From Crocodylus rhombifer (taxonomy: Eukaryota; Chordata; Crocodylia; Crocodylidae): 64,000 nucleotides of DNA. Of the stretch, positions 39,853 through 53,490 are shown one piece after another. Location of the stretch: positions 186,001 through 250,000 of the forward strand of contig JAVSML010020814.1 in NCBI GenBank assembly GCA_038503035.1, in the 5' to 3' direction. The notes below the pieces were generated by a model. The model worked only from the letters and a program-made list of their open reading frames with translations. It was not told the origin of the DNA and searched no databases. The position numbers were made by a program, and so were the translations under genes. Every line of letters starts with the position of its first letter. Position 1 is the first letter of the stretch.

Positions 39853-40929
39853 TACGTTTCCTATGTTAAGAGCACAGTAACAATTGTATGGATATTTACA
39901 TATCTACCAATGTGTGTGGAATTCGTTTACAAAGAGAATGATTTAAATCAGTCTGCAGCCATGTGTGTTTATGGACTTCCCTGTTTCTGACGAGGGTTCT
40001 TTCATTTCTGACCTGAGTTCAGATGACTCCGAGTTTCCCTTGATGTATAGTACTGTATCTGTGTGTAGCTTGGTGGTGTTGTGAGTGGTGATCCCTTATT
40101 GAATAGGTCACTTTAAAGGCTAGATGAAATGATGGTACAGCTTGGAGGATGTGCAGCCATCCCATGTGAGAAGAAACCTGAAGATCTTTCAAACTAAAGA
40201 TTTTTTTTCATTCCCTTGCAAGTGTTATGGGTTGGTGTTGAAATACAAAGACTAACAGCAGCCAGGACAGGGCTGTGACTGTGGAACTAGTACTAACACA
40301 GGTTCATCCCCAACCACGCCTGTCCAAAGACACCGCACCAGCCCCTGCACTCGGATCCACGTATGATCTGGAGGTAGATTGATTCCTTCACTGAAATATT
40401 TTTCGACCAAGTCATTCGTTTTCTTGTGGAAAATTTCAGTTCATTCAGAACATTTTCGTTCACTGAGGAACTGGAAACAAAAATTGTACTGAGCCAGTTT
40501 TATAATACATGTTTCCAGTTCTGGTGACGTAATTTTTCAGGGGAACTTTCAATTCTGCTCCCCTTCTCCTGCCCTCGCACCCAGGCAATTTCCTATAAAT
40601 ATGGCATTTTTTTCAACCAGCTTTTGTAAAACCTACAGATTTCAAAGGGGGCATACACAAATAAAGAACTGAACGGAATTTAGTTATTTTGCCTAGGGAA
40701 GTCTTTTACTTCGTTACTCATAGTTTGCTTAGAATGAAAAGTTGGTATTAAATTGCCATGGCTGGAGTTACCATCTGAGCCATAAAGAATCTCACCGCAG
40801 ACCCAGGCCAAGTAGCCATGGCTACATTACATACGTCTCACCCTCAACATAACTTTAACATAAATTTTTGTGTACAGTGTTAGCTAATGTGTTAAAATGT
40901 GTCTGTCAGATCCTATCTGGCAGAAGGCA

Positions 40930-41140
40930 GGGTAAATTTGTACCTTAGGCTAACTAAATCAGAGATGCAAAGCCTAAGCTTTTGTAAGCAGTGGAAACAG
41001 CATCTGATGAAGTAAATCTATTGTCTACGAAAATGTATGCTCTGATTTAGTTGTGCATAAAGTGCATATCTAAATCAAGTGAAAACCTACCCTGCCTTCT
41101 GCCCGAATTCAGACTAATATAGCTAACGGCCTCTCAGTTC
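40930..41140 (+). mobile_element. Penelope/SINE-like fragment with CTGATGA...GAAA core
   Basis: GCATCTGATGAAGT...TACGAAAATGTATGCTCTGATTTAG and ATTCAGACTAATATAGCTAACGGC resemble an interspersed repeat I remember from turtles and crocodilians, with a GCATCTGATGAAGTG...CACGAAAGCTTATGC core and a CAGACTAACACGGC end. The family name is from memory and uncertain. The hammerhead-like core is discussed as a finding. Confidence 0.5.
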
Positions 41141-44100
41141 CTCTCTGTCATTTTATGGACAGAACAAAGGGAAAGCGCCTGTTGCATTCTGGTTGTGCAC
41201 AGGTAGAAAGAGGCAACTGCATTACATTGCCTGATGTTGGAGCTTACTGTTGTCAGATGATTGCATTTGAACGGCACGCTGCAATCAGGGCCAACAGCAG
41301 CGTGGATTTAAGTCTCCCACAATCAAAGTGATGTGAACCCTGATTGCAGCCCAGGCTCCCGATGATAATCTGTGTTGCCGTCTCAGTATTGCATGAAAAC
41401 ACCGCAAAGGCTGACTGGACCCATTCAGAATTAGGTTCATAAGTTATAAAGTGATTAACAGCTGCATCAAGTGATTTGCAACATTACTGTTACCTCCAGC
41501 TAGTAGCTCTTTCCAATGCAGAAAAATGCTTTGTCAGGCTGGTTTGAGAGTCTCGGAGCATTCTTGTCTCAACCTGGGATTGCTCCTGCTGGAGTTACCT
41601 TCCATCTGCCCTCAACGTCATCCTAATGCATAGCTGGGTTTGCAGGATGGGAGCTGGCTTAGTTTATGAATAAGCAGCAGACTACCTCTGCTCTGGGATT
41701 TTGCACTGTTAGGTGCATGGAACCATCTCATTTCCCTCCCCTCCATCTTGCAGCCGAGTAAATACAGGTTCACAGACAGTGCTGAGCCCTTTGTCAGCAC
41801 GAGAGCTGACGGCATCAGGTCCTCTGCTAGCTAGACTGATGCAGTCTGCAAGCAGGGAGTGAGGGTATATTTCTGTGTTTGCACCGTTGGCTCAGCCTGC
41901 TGAAAAACAAGGGTGGCCTCCAGCCCCAAAGTCCTGTCTGAGACCTGTATTAAGCCTTGCCAGCAGCCTGAGGTGTTCATATCCATGAAATTGTTTTGTC
42001 CCATCAGCTGCCAAGTTCAGGTCCCTATCTGGAACGGTCTGACAGCTCTTGGGTCTGGGATCCAGGGTTGTGGTTTGGGCATGCAACTGAGTGAGCAGTG
42101 ACCTTACTTGTGACACTGGAGGCCATCTGTGTGCCCAAAGGAAACATCTGCCAGAGTCACTTTCCTTAATAAGAGAAGAGAAAATCATGTTTAAAATTCA
42201 GGCTAAATATTTCATGCTTGAGCATTCAAGCATCTCTTCCAAGGGGAGTTTTCATCTCGAGAGTCCAGGCCAGAGAGCCTTGGTACCACTCAAGTTTTCA
42301 GCTGAAACATAAAAAGACTGGCAGCAGCAGGAGCCTCAGCCACTTTAAACATTAATAAATCCTTTCTCAACACACTTCCCAGCCCAGTTCATGGCAACAG
42401 CTAATTCTGCCATGATTGAGAGAGGCCAGGCAGTGTCAACTTCCATTCACTTCAGTAGGACCAGAGGGCACATAACACCTTGAAGGAGCAAAGCCATATG
42501 CCCCTACTGAATTATCCCATGATGCTTTCCTTTAAGTGCATGTCCATAATAGATCACCTGTGCCCTCTTATACTTGATCTATGAATAATGTGTTATATTG
42601 CATGCTGTCCCATATGCTGTGAACACCATTTCTGAGATGATTTACAATGCTACTGCCCTTGGGTTCTTCAGCACCTATTTCCACCCTGATCCCTACGAGA
42701 AAGTGGCTGATGAATAATGGCAAGGCTGAGGGGGTCGCTGGCAACGGTCTACGCGTCAGCAAAAACGAAAAAGAAAGTACGCATTGCTCCATTATCAGAA
42801 TCACTGCTTATAGCACATGTATGTGGTCCTGTCCATCAGCTCATCCTTCTAAGGTTGTGAAGCTCTTTGGCATAAGGCAATGCCATTCTTTATGGCTGTG
42901 CAGCGCCTAGCACTTTTTAGCCCTACTGGAAACAAACACCCTCTACTGCTGCATTCAATTTGGCTGCAGCTAAAAACGAAACTGCATGGGGTTGGCCAGG
43001 CTGTGAAATACACTTCAGGCTGGTGTTGCTCTGGCTTCTTGTAAGGAATGCAGTTAATGAGAGCAGAGACAACAATCTTTCTTACAGCTTGGTAACACAA
43101 CAGGAAAGCAGCTTCCTGCCTGAAAACACTATTACCACCAGTTCTTCAGAATTTGTAGACAGCTAAAAGCTAATGCAGCAGTAGAGAGCATAACATTTAG
43201 GCATGAAGTCCAACTACCTGTACAATTCAAAGGACTCAGATCTGGGGTTTGGTGCAACCTATTATACAGATAGGAGCTGCTTGTAAAATTCAGATTGCAT
43301 TTCAGACTGGATGTCAAGCACATGAAGGAGGATTTGGATCCCGGATGGTGCCTCCCTCCAGCCCATCCCTATGGAAAAACCAGTAAGTAGAGCAGCCGCT
43401 CTATTTCTCTTTCAGTGTTCAGTAGTAAGTAACTCTTCCCTCCTAGCGTGCTGGTGGGTTTCTAAATGTACCCAACAAATGAAAAACAGTGACGAACTTA
43501 TGCAAATCATAGAACTGAGCGTGTAATACTGATGGAGTGATAAATATATCTCATGTCAACAATAATTTACAATAAGAATATACAACCTGAAAAGAACCCA
43601 CACGCTGCTGAAATAATCAGATATTGTATTGCTTAAATAAAAGAAAAAGGCCAGTTATAACTGGAAAACCCTTCTTACAGCTCTTCCAATTTGGTTCTCA
43701 GCCTCTGGTTAAGCTACTTTTCATCAGCTGGTACTGTTGACCAGTGACATAAGTAGATTGCCAAAATACTGGGAGGAATGGCAACAATGCTAACCAGATG
43801 AAACGTGGAGAAAGAGAGCTCTCTTCAGGTTTACTCTGCCACCAGCATCTCTGAGCCCTACAGAATTTGAAGACTCAGACCACATCGGTAAGAAACCCTG
43901 TGGTTTAGAGAAAGCACACAAGAGGAAAGCATGGCAAATGGTAGGGAATGTCAGTCTGCACCTCTGCTGGTTAGTGTTGCACTTCCTTAAAATGAATGGC
44001 CAGAACAACTAAATAGTTCAGCTTCTGTGAGTATAAAAAGGCAAATAAAAATGTGGTAAAGGTGGCTATAAAATAGACCAAAATAATGAGAGTTTTATGC

Positions 44101-44203
44101 CGGTTTCTAGGGACTGAAAGGGAATCCTAACTCTGAATCATCTGTGATAGCAAACAGTTACAAATATTGAGCTATGGTCTATAGCAGGTTTTAATAGGTT
44201 TAC

Positions 44204-44938
44204 TTATAACCGAGTTGTAACATGATCTTCCTGCCCATCTTTCCATTGGTTTATAAACAAGTCACAAGCATCTCCCCATGAGTCAAACACGTCCTCTGTT
44301 GAGTCTATAAGTTTGGAGTTAGAGGAGCAAATACTGGAAGCACAGTGAAGGGAGCTGGTACAGACCACAGGGCATTCCTTGCTCTGTCCTGTGTGTCTCA
44401 TGTTCCCACTATAGTCCACCTCATTGAGGTTAATTTCACTTTTGGAACAGTTCTCTTCTCTCTCTTTATCAATCTGAGAATATTTAATGTCTTGCCACAT
44501 GTAATGTGGCTGAATAACTCCGTCTGAAATAGTGTACATAGGCTCTGAATTTGGCTCAGGGAGATGTCCATTCATCTTGGAGAACAGGAGGCCCAGTCTC
44601 TTGAAGGACTCTTTCTTGGAGCTTGAAAGCCTTTGAACTCTATTCCCATTTCGGACGAAGGAGCGCTTATTTATTCCATTGCTTTTTGGCTTCCCATCTG
44701 GAATGTCAATCCCAGACATAGTTTTAATGAGCGCTGACACATTAAAGTCTTTTTTTTTGTTGGCTATGCTGAAAGACACACTCTTGGCTTTGGCTTTTTC
44801 TCCAGCACCATCTTCATTTGCGTCATCCTTTTGGGAGACCTCTGTGCTGCTGGTGGAGTAACTCCTCCTCTGGGGTTTCCTGTTTCCCAGGAGGTCAAGA
44901 ACTTCATAGCGAAAGCTAGAGATGTCCTGCTTTAATTC
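44204..44938 (-). CDS. TRPC5: TRPC5 last coding exon
   Basis: Encodes the last 244 residues of the TRPC5 C-terminal cytoplasmic tail and the stop TAA (44206-44204). It starts [20 protein letters not shown], passes a variable Ser/Lys-rich segment, then [59 protein letters not shown] and ends VTTRL, the PDZ-binding motif for NHERF-type scaffolds. The acceptor (reverse strand) is TTCTCTTAG. TRPC4 also ends VTTRL, but the body matches TRPC5 and so does the location beside ALG13. There is no frame break. An in-frame Met at 44779 is internal, not a start. Confidence 0.96.
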   Translation of the reverse strand, partial: ELKQDISSFRYEVLDLLGNRKPQRRSYSTSSTEVSQKDDANEDGAGEKAKAKSVSFSIANKKKDFNVSALIKTMSGIDIPDGKPKSNGINKRSFVRNGNRVQRLSSSKKESFKRLGLLFSKMNGHLPEPNSEPMYTISDGVIQPHYMWQDIKYSQIDKEREENCSKSEINLNEVDYSGNMRHTGQSKECPVVCTSSLHCASSICSSNSKLIDSTEDVFDSWGDACDLFINQWKDGQEDHVTTRL

Positions 44939-46092
44939 CTAAGAGAAGAGGGAAAATGAGTTACACGTAGAAGCCGTATCCATGACATTAAAGTGTGACT
45001 GTATTCCACTGGAAGGAGCATCAAAATTATACAAATAGCTGATATCAAATTACGATGTGCAAGGATACCAACTAAATCTTTCATTATTCACTAACAGGAG
45101 GAAAGTTTTAGCAATTCTGAGAATTAGAGAGCGCCTTGCTAGAGTTTTATGTCTCTAATGCCCCCTCCATACTGAAAAAAAGAGGAATAATTGCTTTTCT
45201 AATGTGGTCACTTATACAAGTGGTCCTGAAATACACAAGTCAGAGAATTATTTTAGGTATGAAATGTTATTGGTCAGACTTATAGACAAAGACACGTTCT
45301 TTGGTCTTCTTTCAGCTTGGATTTAAACATGTGATGTTAGATAGCTTGACCTAATCAAAGACTTCCAAAATCCTGGTCAAGACAACGCTCTTGTTCTTCA
45401 AGGCCATGTCTGTACTACCATCCTATTAAGTTAGGGATTGCTGCAGAGAAACAACCCCCATTTTCTCCTGCTCCTCATAATCCAAGGCTAGCAACACAGA
45501 CAACTTAGAGAAATGCTGAGTACTTGCCTCAGCCCTGCTCTCAAATTTTGCTGAGACAGTTTCCTAGAGCGGGGATGGCCATGTACTCAGGACCCCTCTA
45601 AACTTTCTATGCTATCTAACTGCCACAGTTGAGCATGTCCAGAGCAGGAGAAAGTGAATGGCACTTGTTTTTACATGGCAGCTCCAGGTTCAGCAGAGAG
45701 GCAGTGTAGACATGGCCTGACATGTCTAAAGCACAGACATGCAAACCGGTCACATTAAACCCCACAGGGAACCTTGGGGGAACTCTCTATGTGCCAAGAA
45801 TGCCCATGCACTTCCAGATCTTGTATGCTTAGTACAAATAATAATTAATGACTGTTCACAAATATGACACATAGTAGCAGAGTGCTTAGGCTGTCTTTAT
45901 TCTTTTAACTTCTTGAAACTTTGCACTTTTAGAGAGAGGTAAGGGCTTGACTCTGCAAAACTTGCAGACATAAGAAGGTTGATGGGTAGATAATCAGGTC
46001 TGTTATCTCTCATTTTCATATACTGCTGTTAACAAGGATGTTATCTCTGAAGACACAAATCCGTATGTTGAGAACTGAATTTAGGCATCACA

Positions 46093-46764
46093 GAGATACT
46101 TAATGGCTGACAAAGTTGCCGATAAATGCCTGTGCATGCACACACCCACAGCGCAGCACGCAGATGGCCAGGAGTGCAGCCTGGCAGTGTGGAGAGCAAC
46201 CGGGTTCAGCTGGTAAGTCTGGTGTGGGCAAAGGGAAGCGGGGGAGGGAGGGGCCCCAGCAGTGAGGAAAGGAATGGAGCAGAGGCAGAGGCAGGGGCAG
46301 GCACTGCCCAGCTGGGGTGGGGCGCGGGACAAAGCGCAAGCTCATCCAAGAGGCACAAGGAGGGGGGGGCAGCTCCCACTGCTGCATGCACCCTGGGAGG
46401 TTATGGGGGTGTGTGCCCCTAGATGTGTGCACGGGGCTAGGGCAGGCTGCTGCTGTGGGCTGGGGATGGGGGCAGCGCCAAGCTCTCTCCTCCCCGCCCC
46501 CACACCTCCTGTCAAGCGCTGTGGCCCAGCTGTGCAGTGCCTGCCCCAGCCCCGGCCCCTCCCTCACCGCGGGGGCCTCAATCTTCCCCCCATGCCTCTT
46601 CCCTCCTCCCTCGCCTCTTCCCCCACAACAGACTTACCAGCTGGACACTGCTCTCCAAGACTGCCAGCTGCGTATCAGCAATTAGATCGGAATCAGCCAA
46701 TATGGCTCATTAAAAATTGGCCATCAGTATCGGCCCCAAAAATCTCTATTGGTACACCCCTAGT
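46093..46764. mobile_element. GC-rich foldback hAT-like MITE
   Basis: The right end TATTGGTACACCCCTAG is a hAT-type terminus (reads CTAGGGGTGTACC inward). A decayed counterpart GATACTTAATGGC...GCCGAT lies at the left. Inside, about 45 bp at 46175-46226 (CAGCTGGTAAGTCTGGTGTGG and upstream GGCAGTGTGGAGAGCA) is inverted at 46622-46668 (CCACAACAGACTTACCAGCTGG...TGCTCTCCAAGACTGCC). The long GC-rich open frames on both strands are non-coding artefacts of composition. Confidence 0.65.
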
Positions 46765-47027
46765 TTTCTTTAATCTTTACTAATCTATAGAGAAGCCTCA
46801 GGGAACCCCATAAGATTGGGCCCCTAATATAGTACATGACCTGTTGTCATCTATTTATAAAACTTTTCTAAAAAGGTTACATGAAAATTTTGTCTCAAAC
46901 AGTATATAATTAGAAGTTATAATCCCTAGTCCATGATGATATCTTTGAGCTTTAACATATCTTAAACTAAAACGATCTTTATATAGGTTTATTTTTTCAA
47001 AAAAAGCATCTTAAAAATAACAAAAAT

Positions 47028-47145
47028 TCATAGAATCAAAGAATAATAGCAATGTAGGGTTGGAGGGGCCTTCAGGAGGTCATCTAGATCAGCCCCCTGC
47101 TCAAAGCAGGACCATCCCCAACCAGATCATCCCAGCCAAGCTTTT
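47028..47145 (-). mobile_element. CR1 3'-end fragment
   Basis: CATAGAATCAAAGAATAATAGCAATGTAGGGTTGGAGGGGCCTTCAGGAGGTCATC...CCCCTGCTCAAAGCAGGACCATCC is the reverse complement of a CR1 3' UTR, cut off after about 118 bp. Confidence 0.85.
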
Positions 47146-47225
47146 AAAAAAAATTTTAAAATGTGATTTTTTTTTTTTTTAATCGTCGATTTTTATCCAC
47201 TCTGAGAGCATAACAAAAATCACTA

Positions 47226-49237
<2,012 letters not shown>

Positions 49238-49279
49238 CTGGTAATGTTGATTCTGGATCAGGTTGTCAGCGTGCCGTTC
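49238..49279 (-). CDS. TRPC5: TRPC5 42-nt exon
   Basis: Encodes ERHADNLIQNQHYQ, matching the ERNADSLIQNQHYQ segment before the CIRB region. The acceptor (reverse strand) is TTTCAG/GAACGG and the donor CAG/GTAAAG. Phase 0 on both sides. Confidence 0.95.
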
Positions 49280-49472
49280 CTGAAATTAAAAAAAGTAAAT
49301 GCACACTGTATGGGTATCAGTTAAGTCAAGTCTCCCCATCTCCAAGGGTGCTTAGGCGGCTGTAGTACAAGCAATAGCCTCTTACCAGCCCCAGAAGAAC
49401 TTTGGCCTCTGTAGCCTGAATTGATAAACAATACTCTGCAAAAATGAGACATTAAGATGTTAGGCTCCTTAC

Positions 49473-49679
49473 TGTAAAGGTTTTTAGGTTTTCATGCCTC
49501 TTCTGTTCATCCTCAGAGTCCTTGCCAGGACACAGTCGGTAATGAATCCACTTGCAAAGGTACCAGATTGACTTGGGACTTGGGATAATGTTGAAAGGAG
49601 GGGGCAGTGTGGCCCCTTCATCGAAGTAACTCATCCAGAGCTTGGTCCTTGCAAACTTCCACTCAATATCTGCATGGTC
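49473..49679 (-). CDS. TRPC5: TRPC5 exon just after S6 ([11 protein letters not shown])
   Basis: Sixty-nine codons starting [20 protein letters not shown], the start of the C-terminal tail after transmembrane segment S6 (TRP-helix region), then [12 protein letters not shown] and a charged stretch [17 protein letters not shown]. The first half matches TRPC5 nearly exactly. The second half (from [13 protein letters not shown]) diverges from the human sequence I remember. The acceptor (reverse strand) is CTCCCCCAG and the donor ACA/GTAAGG. Confidence 0.95.
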
Positions 49680-50502
49680 CTGGGGGAGAGGGAAAAAGAG
49701 CGTTACCAACTTCAGCAAAGCTGCATTGGAGGAAACACTGAGAAACACAGGGTACATATTGACATGGACACAGAGCTAGCTGTATTCAGTCAGGCGTGCT
49801 GAGGGGCAGTCCACCTGACAAATGAGAAGCAAGATCAGTTCTTCTCGAGCCCTTGTTGCCAGTGCAATTTTAAAAATTACTTTGAAATGTATCAGAGTAT
49901 AAAAATATTGACTCTTTAGGAATGGAGTGATTCCAGCATTCAGGGAAAAGTGTTTCAAATGTACAAGTCTGACTTTATCAATAATTTATGGTTTGTGATG
50001 CCATTGTTGATGGTTTCACTGACAGAGGATGAAGAGGAGCTGGGGAAAAAATCATTATGCTACTTTTCCGTCTGTGAGGGCATGAACACGCAGCGGAGAA
50101 AAATAACAAGATTGTCAACTCTAATTATCTTAGGGTCATAATTTCTCATTTCCAAGTTTGCAAAAGTACTCATGAACTTGACTGGAAAGAAATCTTAAGC
50201 ACTTTTTAAAGCAACTATCAATTCAGCTTCTATAAAATTAAGATGAAATAAAATCAATCATGACAAAAACAACACATTATCTTATGCCTCAGATTTTAAA
50301 CCTTGACTATGCATCATATTTTATGCAGGATTAAACACAAAATGCATTTATTTATTTATACATCATCACCAGGATAGTCTGCACTTCTTAGGGCTTTTCA
50401 TTCAAAGAATTCCAACTATTCCTTAAAGATGGATAAGTTATAAGCCCCATTTTACAGACACATAGAGAGTGTTTCAGGTCACAATCAGGAACCATGGCTT
50501 GT

Positions 50503-50620
50503 TTCATAGTTTCATAGTTGGTCGGGTCAGAAGGGACCTGAGCAGATCATCAAGTCCGACCCCCTGCCACGGCAGGAAAGAGTACTGGGGTCAAACGACC
50601 CCAGCAAGAGCCTGTTGTGC
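50503..50620 (-). mobile_element. CR1 3'-end fragment
   Basis: GTTTCATAGTTTCATAGTTGG, AGAAGGGACCTGAGCAGATCATC, GTCCGACCCCCTGCC and ACTGGGGTCAAACGACCCCAGC form the CR1 tail in reverse orientation, the same layout as at 22711-22805. Confidence 0.85.
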
Positions 50621-50709
50621 TAGGCTCTGCACTAACACACAATCAAAAGATGGTGTTTGTCACAAATAGCTTACTATCCAGCCCCTAAAATGTCTAACTT
50701 TAATCCATA

Positions 50710-50896
50710 CTAGAAGAAGACCCAGTTCTCAAAGAGATCTTCCCAGAACCACCCATCCTATCCTTTAAACAAGCACTGAACCTTGCCAACCTCATCACCA
50801 GAAGCAAACATCCTACAGTCCAAAACACATTGAACAGATCCAGACCATGCGGGGTCAAGAAATGTAAAACCTGCCAACACATTTCCACCCCCCCCC
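50710..50896 (+). mobile_element. Penelope-like element fragment (RT / zinc-binding linker)
   Basis: From CTA at 50710 an open frame of about 61 codons runs to the C-run before the gap. It reads LEEDPVLKEIFPEPPILSFK, then ALNLANLITRSKHPT, then RPCGVKKCKTCQHIST. The pattern P.LSFK...NL..LI.RSK...PCG...C.TC.H is what I recall from the region between the RT and the GIY-YIG endonuclease of Penelope-like elements. Related families with this linker are an alternative. The element probably continues into the gap. Confidence 0.65.
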
Positions 50897-51296
50897 NNNN
50901 NNNNNNNNNNNNNNNNNNNNNNNNNNNNNNNNNNNNNNNNNNNNNNNNNNNNNNNNNNNNNNNNNNNNNNNNNNNNNNNNNNNNNNNNNNNNNNNNNNNN
51001 NNNNNNNNNNNNNNNNNNNNNNNNNNNNNNNNNNNNNNNNNNNNNNNNNNNNNNNNNNNNNNNNNNNNNNNNNNNNNNNNNNNNNNNNNNNNNNNNNNNN
51101 NNNNNNNNNNNNNNNNNNNNNNNNNNNNNNNNNNNNNNNNNNNNNNNNNNNNNNNNNNNNNNNNNNNNNNNNNNNNNNNNNNNNNNNNNNNNNNNNNNNN
51201 NNNNNNNNNNNNNNNNNNNNNNNNNNNNNNNNNNNNNNNNNNNNNNNNNNNNNNNNNNNNNNNNNNNNNNNNNNNNNNNNNNNNNNNNNNNNNNNN
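50897..51296. other. assembly gap, 400 N
   Basis: Exactly 400 Ns. The left flank is a C-run and the right flank a G-run, so the break is probably a sequencing or assembly stop at homopolymers. The open frames that cross it are artefacts. Confidence 0.98.
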
Positions 51297-53429
51297 GGGG
51301 GGCAGTGCTTGAATTTTAAGCTGTGGCAGATACTTCCTTTAGGCTGAAATCTGCAAACCCATAGGCTGGGCCTGAGGCAGCAACACAATGAAGTGAACGG
51401 GGAGGCGTAAGAGGGCAGCGGGAGGAGCTGAGGTTGTATGTAAGAAAGTCTACAATAATCACTACCATACTAGGACGTGACATAGCTGCGTGGTAATATG
51501 TTCCAGACAGGTCTTGGCAGCTGAGATGGACTAAAACCATGTGCCCAAATCAGGCTACAGTCCTGGACTTCAAAAGTGCTGTAGCATGATTCAAGACCAC
51601 ATTTGATTCAATCCACACAGTGATTTAATTGGATCAGGACAGTACCATGCCAGAGCCAAGTCTTCCATGGGAACACAGGTAAGATCACGGAGGCCATCTG
51701 CCTCGCCTTCGGGCTCACGTTATAAATTAGCCAGGCCCTCTGGAGAGGGGTGAACAACAAGTGCACAGAAAGAAACAGCAACTTTATGGAGGAGCGTGGG
51801 AGATGTATGTGCAGCCTCATACCAACCTAGAAGCTACTCCTCAAAATGAGCCTCAACAGGAGGGTTGCTAAGGCACAAATGCCAGCACTGCGTAGGGAGC
51901 GGCTTATCCTCAGCAGCATTTTGAGTCCTGCCCTTTTCCAGGGCTTAGTACTACCAGGGGCTGGAAGAGTCAGTCCTGTTCTGTCCCCCTACCTGCAGGC
52001 TGTAACCACTAGGCAAAAGGTCATGCTCCTAGTCTCATGGGCCCCGTGTATTTCTAATTCTCCCATGCAACCCTGAATGGCTTCAGCAGCCAACCTCAGA
52101 AGGGGCAGCTGTGATGTGCACCAACTTGCTCATCCTTGTCAAGGCCAAAGCAGAATTGCAATGTCAGAAACGGAGATACCTTCAGAGCTGAATGCCTCCA
52201 TTGTTAGCGGTGCCTAAGCACAGGTACTGAGGACCGTGACCTTGGACTTAGGGACCTAAATGCTGCCTTCAGGTATTCAGTGTGTTTCTAGATCTGGGCT
52301 GAGCAATTCAGAGCGTGGCAGGGAGAGGGTTAACACTCTCTGAAGGAAGCCCATCACCGCCTGCTGTGCTTCTCAGGGACTATTAGGGTAGCGGGCTTCT
52401 CCAGCTGTGCTGAATTGGTGGTAATTCCTTCCAGCACATTATAAAAGGGGTGTGGGGTGAGTTGGCTGTAGGATATAAGTGCTTTTGGTAGGGGTGTTTT
52501 GTTGCAGGGGAACAGACTGAAATGAGACCCTTTTTGTTCTCTCTGGCTGAGTGAAAGGCAGGGATACAGGTGTGTTGGAGAGGCTTTGAACCCAGGCTAA
52601 GGAAGTCATCCTGGAAGAGGCAGTTTTGTGTGGGACTTGCTGAGCAAGTTTCAGCTGGCCCCTGTAAATGTAAATGCACCTTTCTGTTGTGCTAGGAGCC
52701 CTTGGTCCAAGCTCATTTGTGACCCATCCACAATTGCATTTGTGTTTCTTTTGAGAGCTGCACGGAGCCGAGGCTAGGTTCCTGAGCTTACTTTCCTCTC
52801 CTGTTGCGAATTCTCCAGAGTTTGCAAACCAAGCCTGTTCCCATTATTTGCATTGATGTTTTGAGAACCTGAGCAATTAAAAGTAAATGTTTTTGGCAGT
52901 CGTTTTACATTGGGAATGTGCAATTGAAAGACATTTCAATTTTACTGAAAATGTTCTTGAATGCCAGGCAGTGACCCTCCCCTCATTCCAGTCTCTCCTT
53001 ATAACATGCTTCAGTGGCAAAATCTTTCAGTGATAAACCAGCATAAAACAAAGGATTTTTAGACTCTCTTCCCCTGCTTTGAGCTGTGGGCTTCACTAAA
53101 CAGTGCCACATCTGTTTCTTCCGTGTGCTGATCTTACTGCAGTAGCATCACAGGTGACTATGGTCTGATGTATTTGGGCTGTGTAGTCTCTTGGTTTCTG
53201 ACTTCAAACTCCTCTTAGAAGGCTCTGTATTTATTATTTATTACTTGTAATAAAACACTAATAAGGCAAGGTGACATGGTTCATTTTGAAATCTTTGCAG
53301 GGAGAAAAGTGCTGCTATTACAGGGAGGCTAGAAACGGAGCAAATGGAACGAAAATGTGACTGACACCAGGCAGAATCCAGGTGTCTCAAAATACATATA
53401 CCAGGAGCAATATACTTAGTGCTACGTTT

Positions 53430-53490
53430 GCATTTACTCTGGCCACCAGGAGTATTTACTCCACAATGCATTTACTCTGGCCACCAGGAG
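53430..53490. repeat. 23-bp exact tandem-type direct repeat
   Basis: GCATTTACTCTGGCCACCAG plus GAG occurs at 53430-53452 and again at 53468-53490, a 38-bp period. It looks like a recent local duplication. Confidence 0.9.

Larger units (their letters stand above)
37690..44203 (-). other. TRPC5: possible long TRPC5 3' UTR / unassigned sequence
   Basis: This stretch lies just downstream of the TRPC5 stop. By eye, the first canonical AATAAA on the - strand after the stop is at 38286-38281. An ATTAAA at about 44194-44189 lies only some 10 bp after the stop and is too close to be the normal site. So the transcript either uses a variant signal or has a 3' UTR of about 5.9 kb or more. The block 37760-39140 has many overlapping open frames on both strands and no recognisable repeat, apart from the units listed separately. 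The UTR assignment is inference. Confidence 0.3.
49680..50896 (-). other. TRPC5: TRPC5 intron, near side of the gap
   Basis: Start of a very long intron (more than 14 kb in this window). It holds a CR1 remnant at 50503-50620 and a Penelope-like fragment at 50710-50896. The rest is featureless. Confidence 0.7.

Noticed and set aside
46100..46783. 155- and 173-codon frames in TRPC5 intron
   Set aside because: They lie within the foldback MITE. Composition artefacts.
50830..51388. 160- and 177-codon frames across the N gap
   Set aside because: The N characters hide stops. Only the 50710-50896 part has support, as a Penelope-like fragment.
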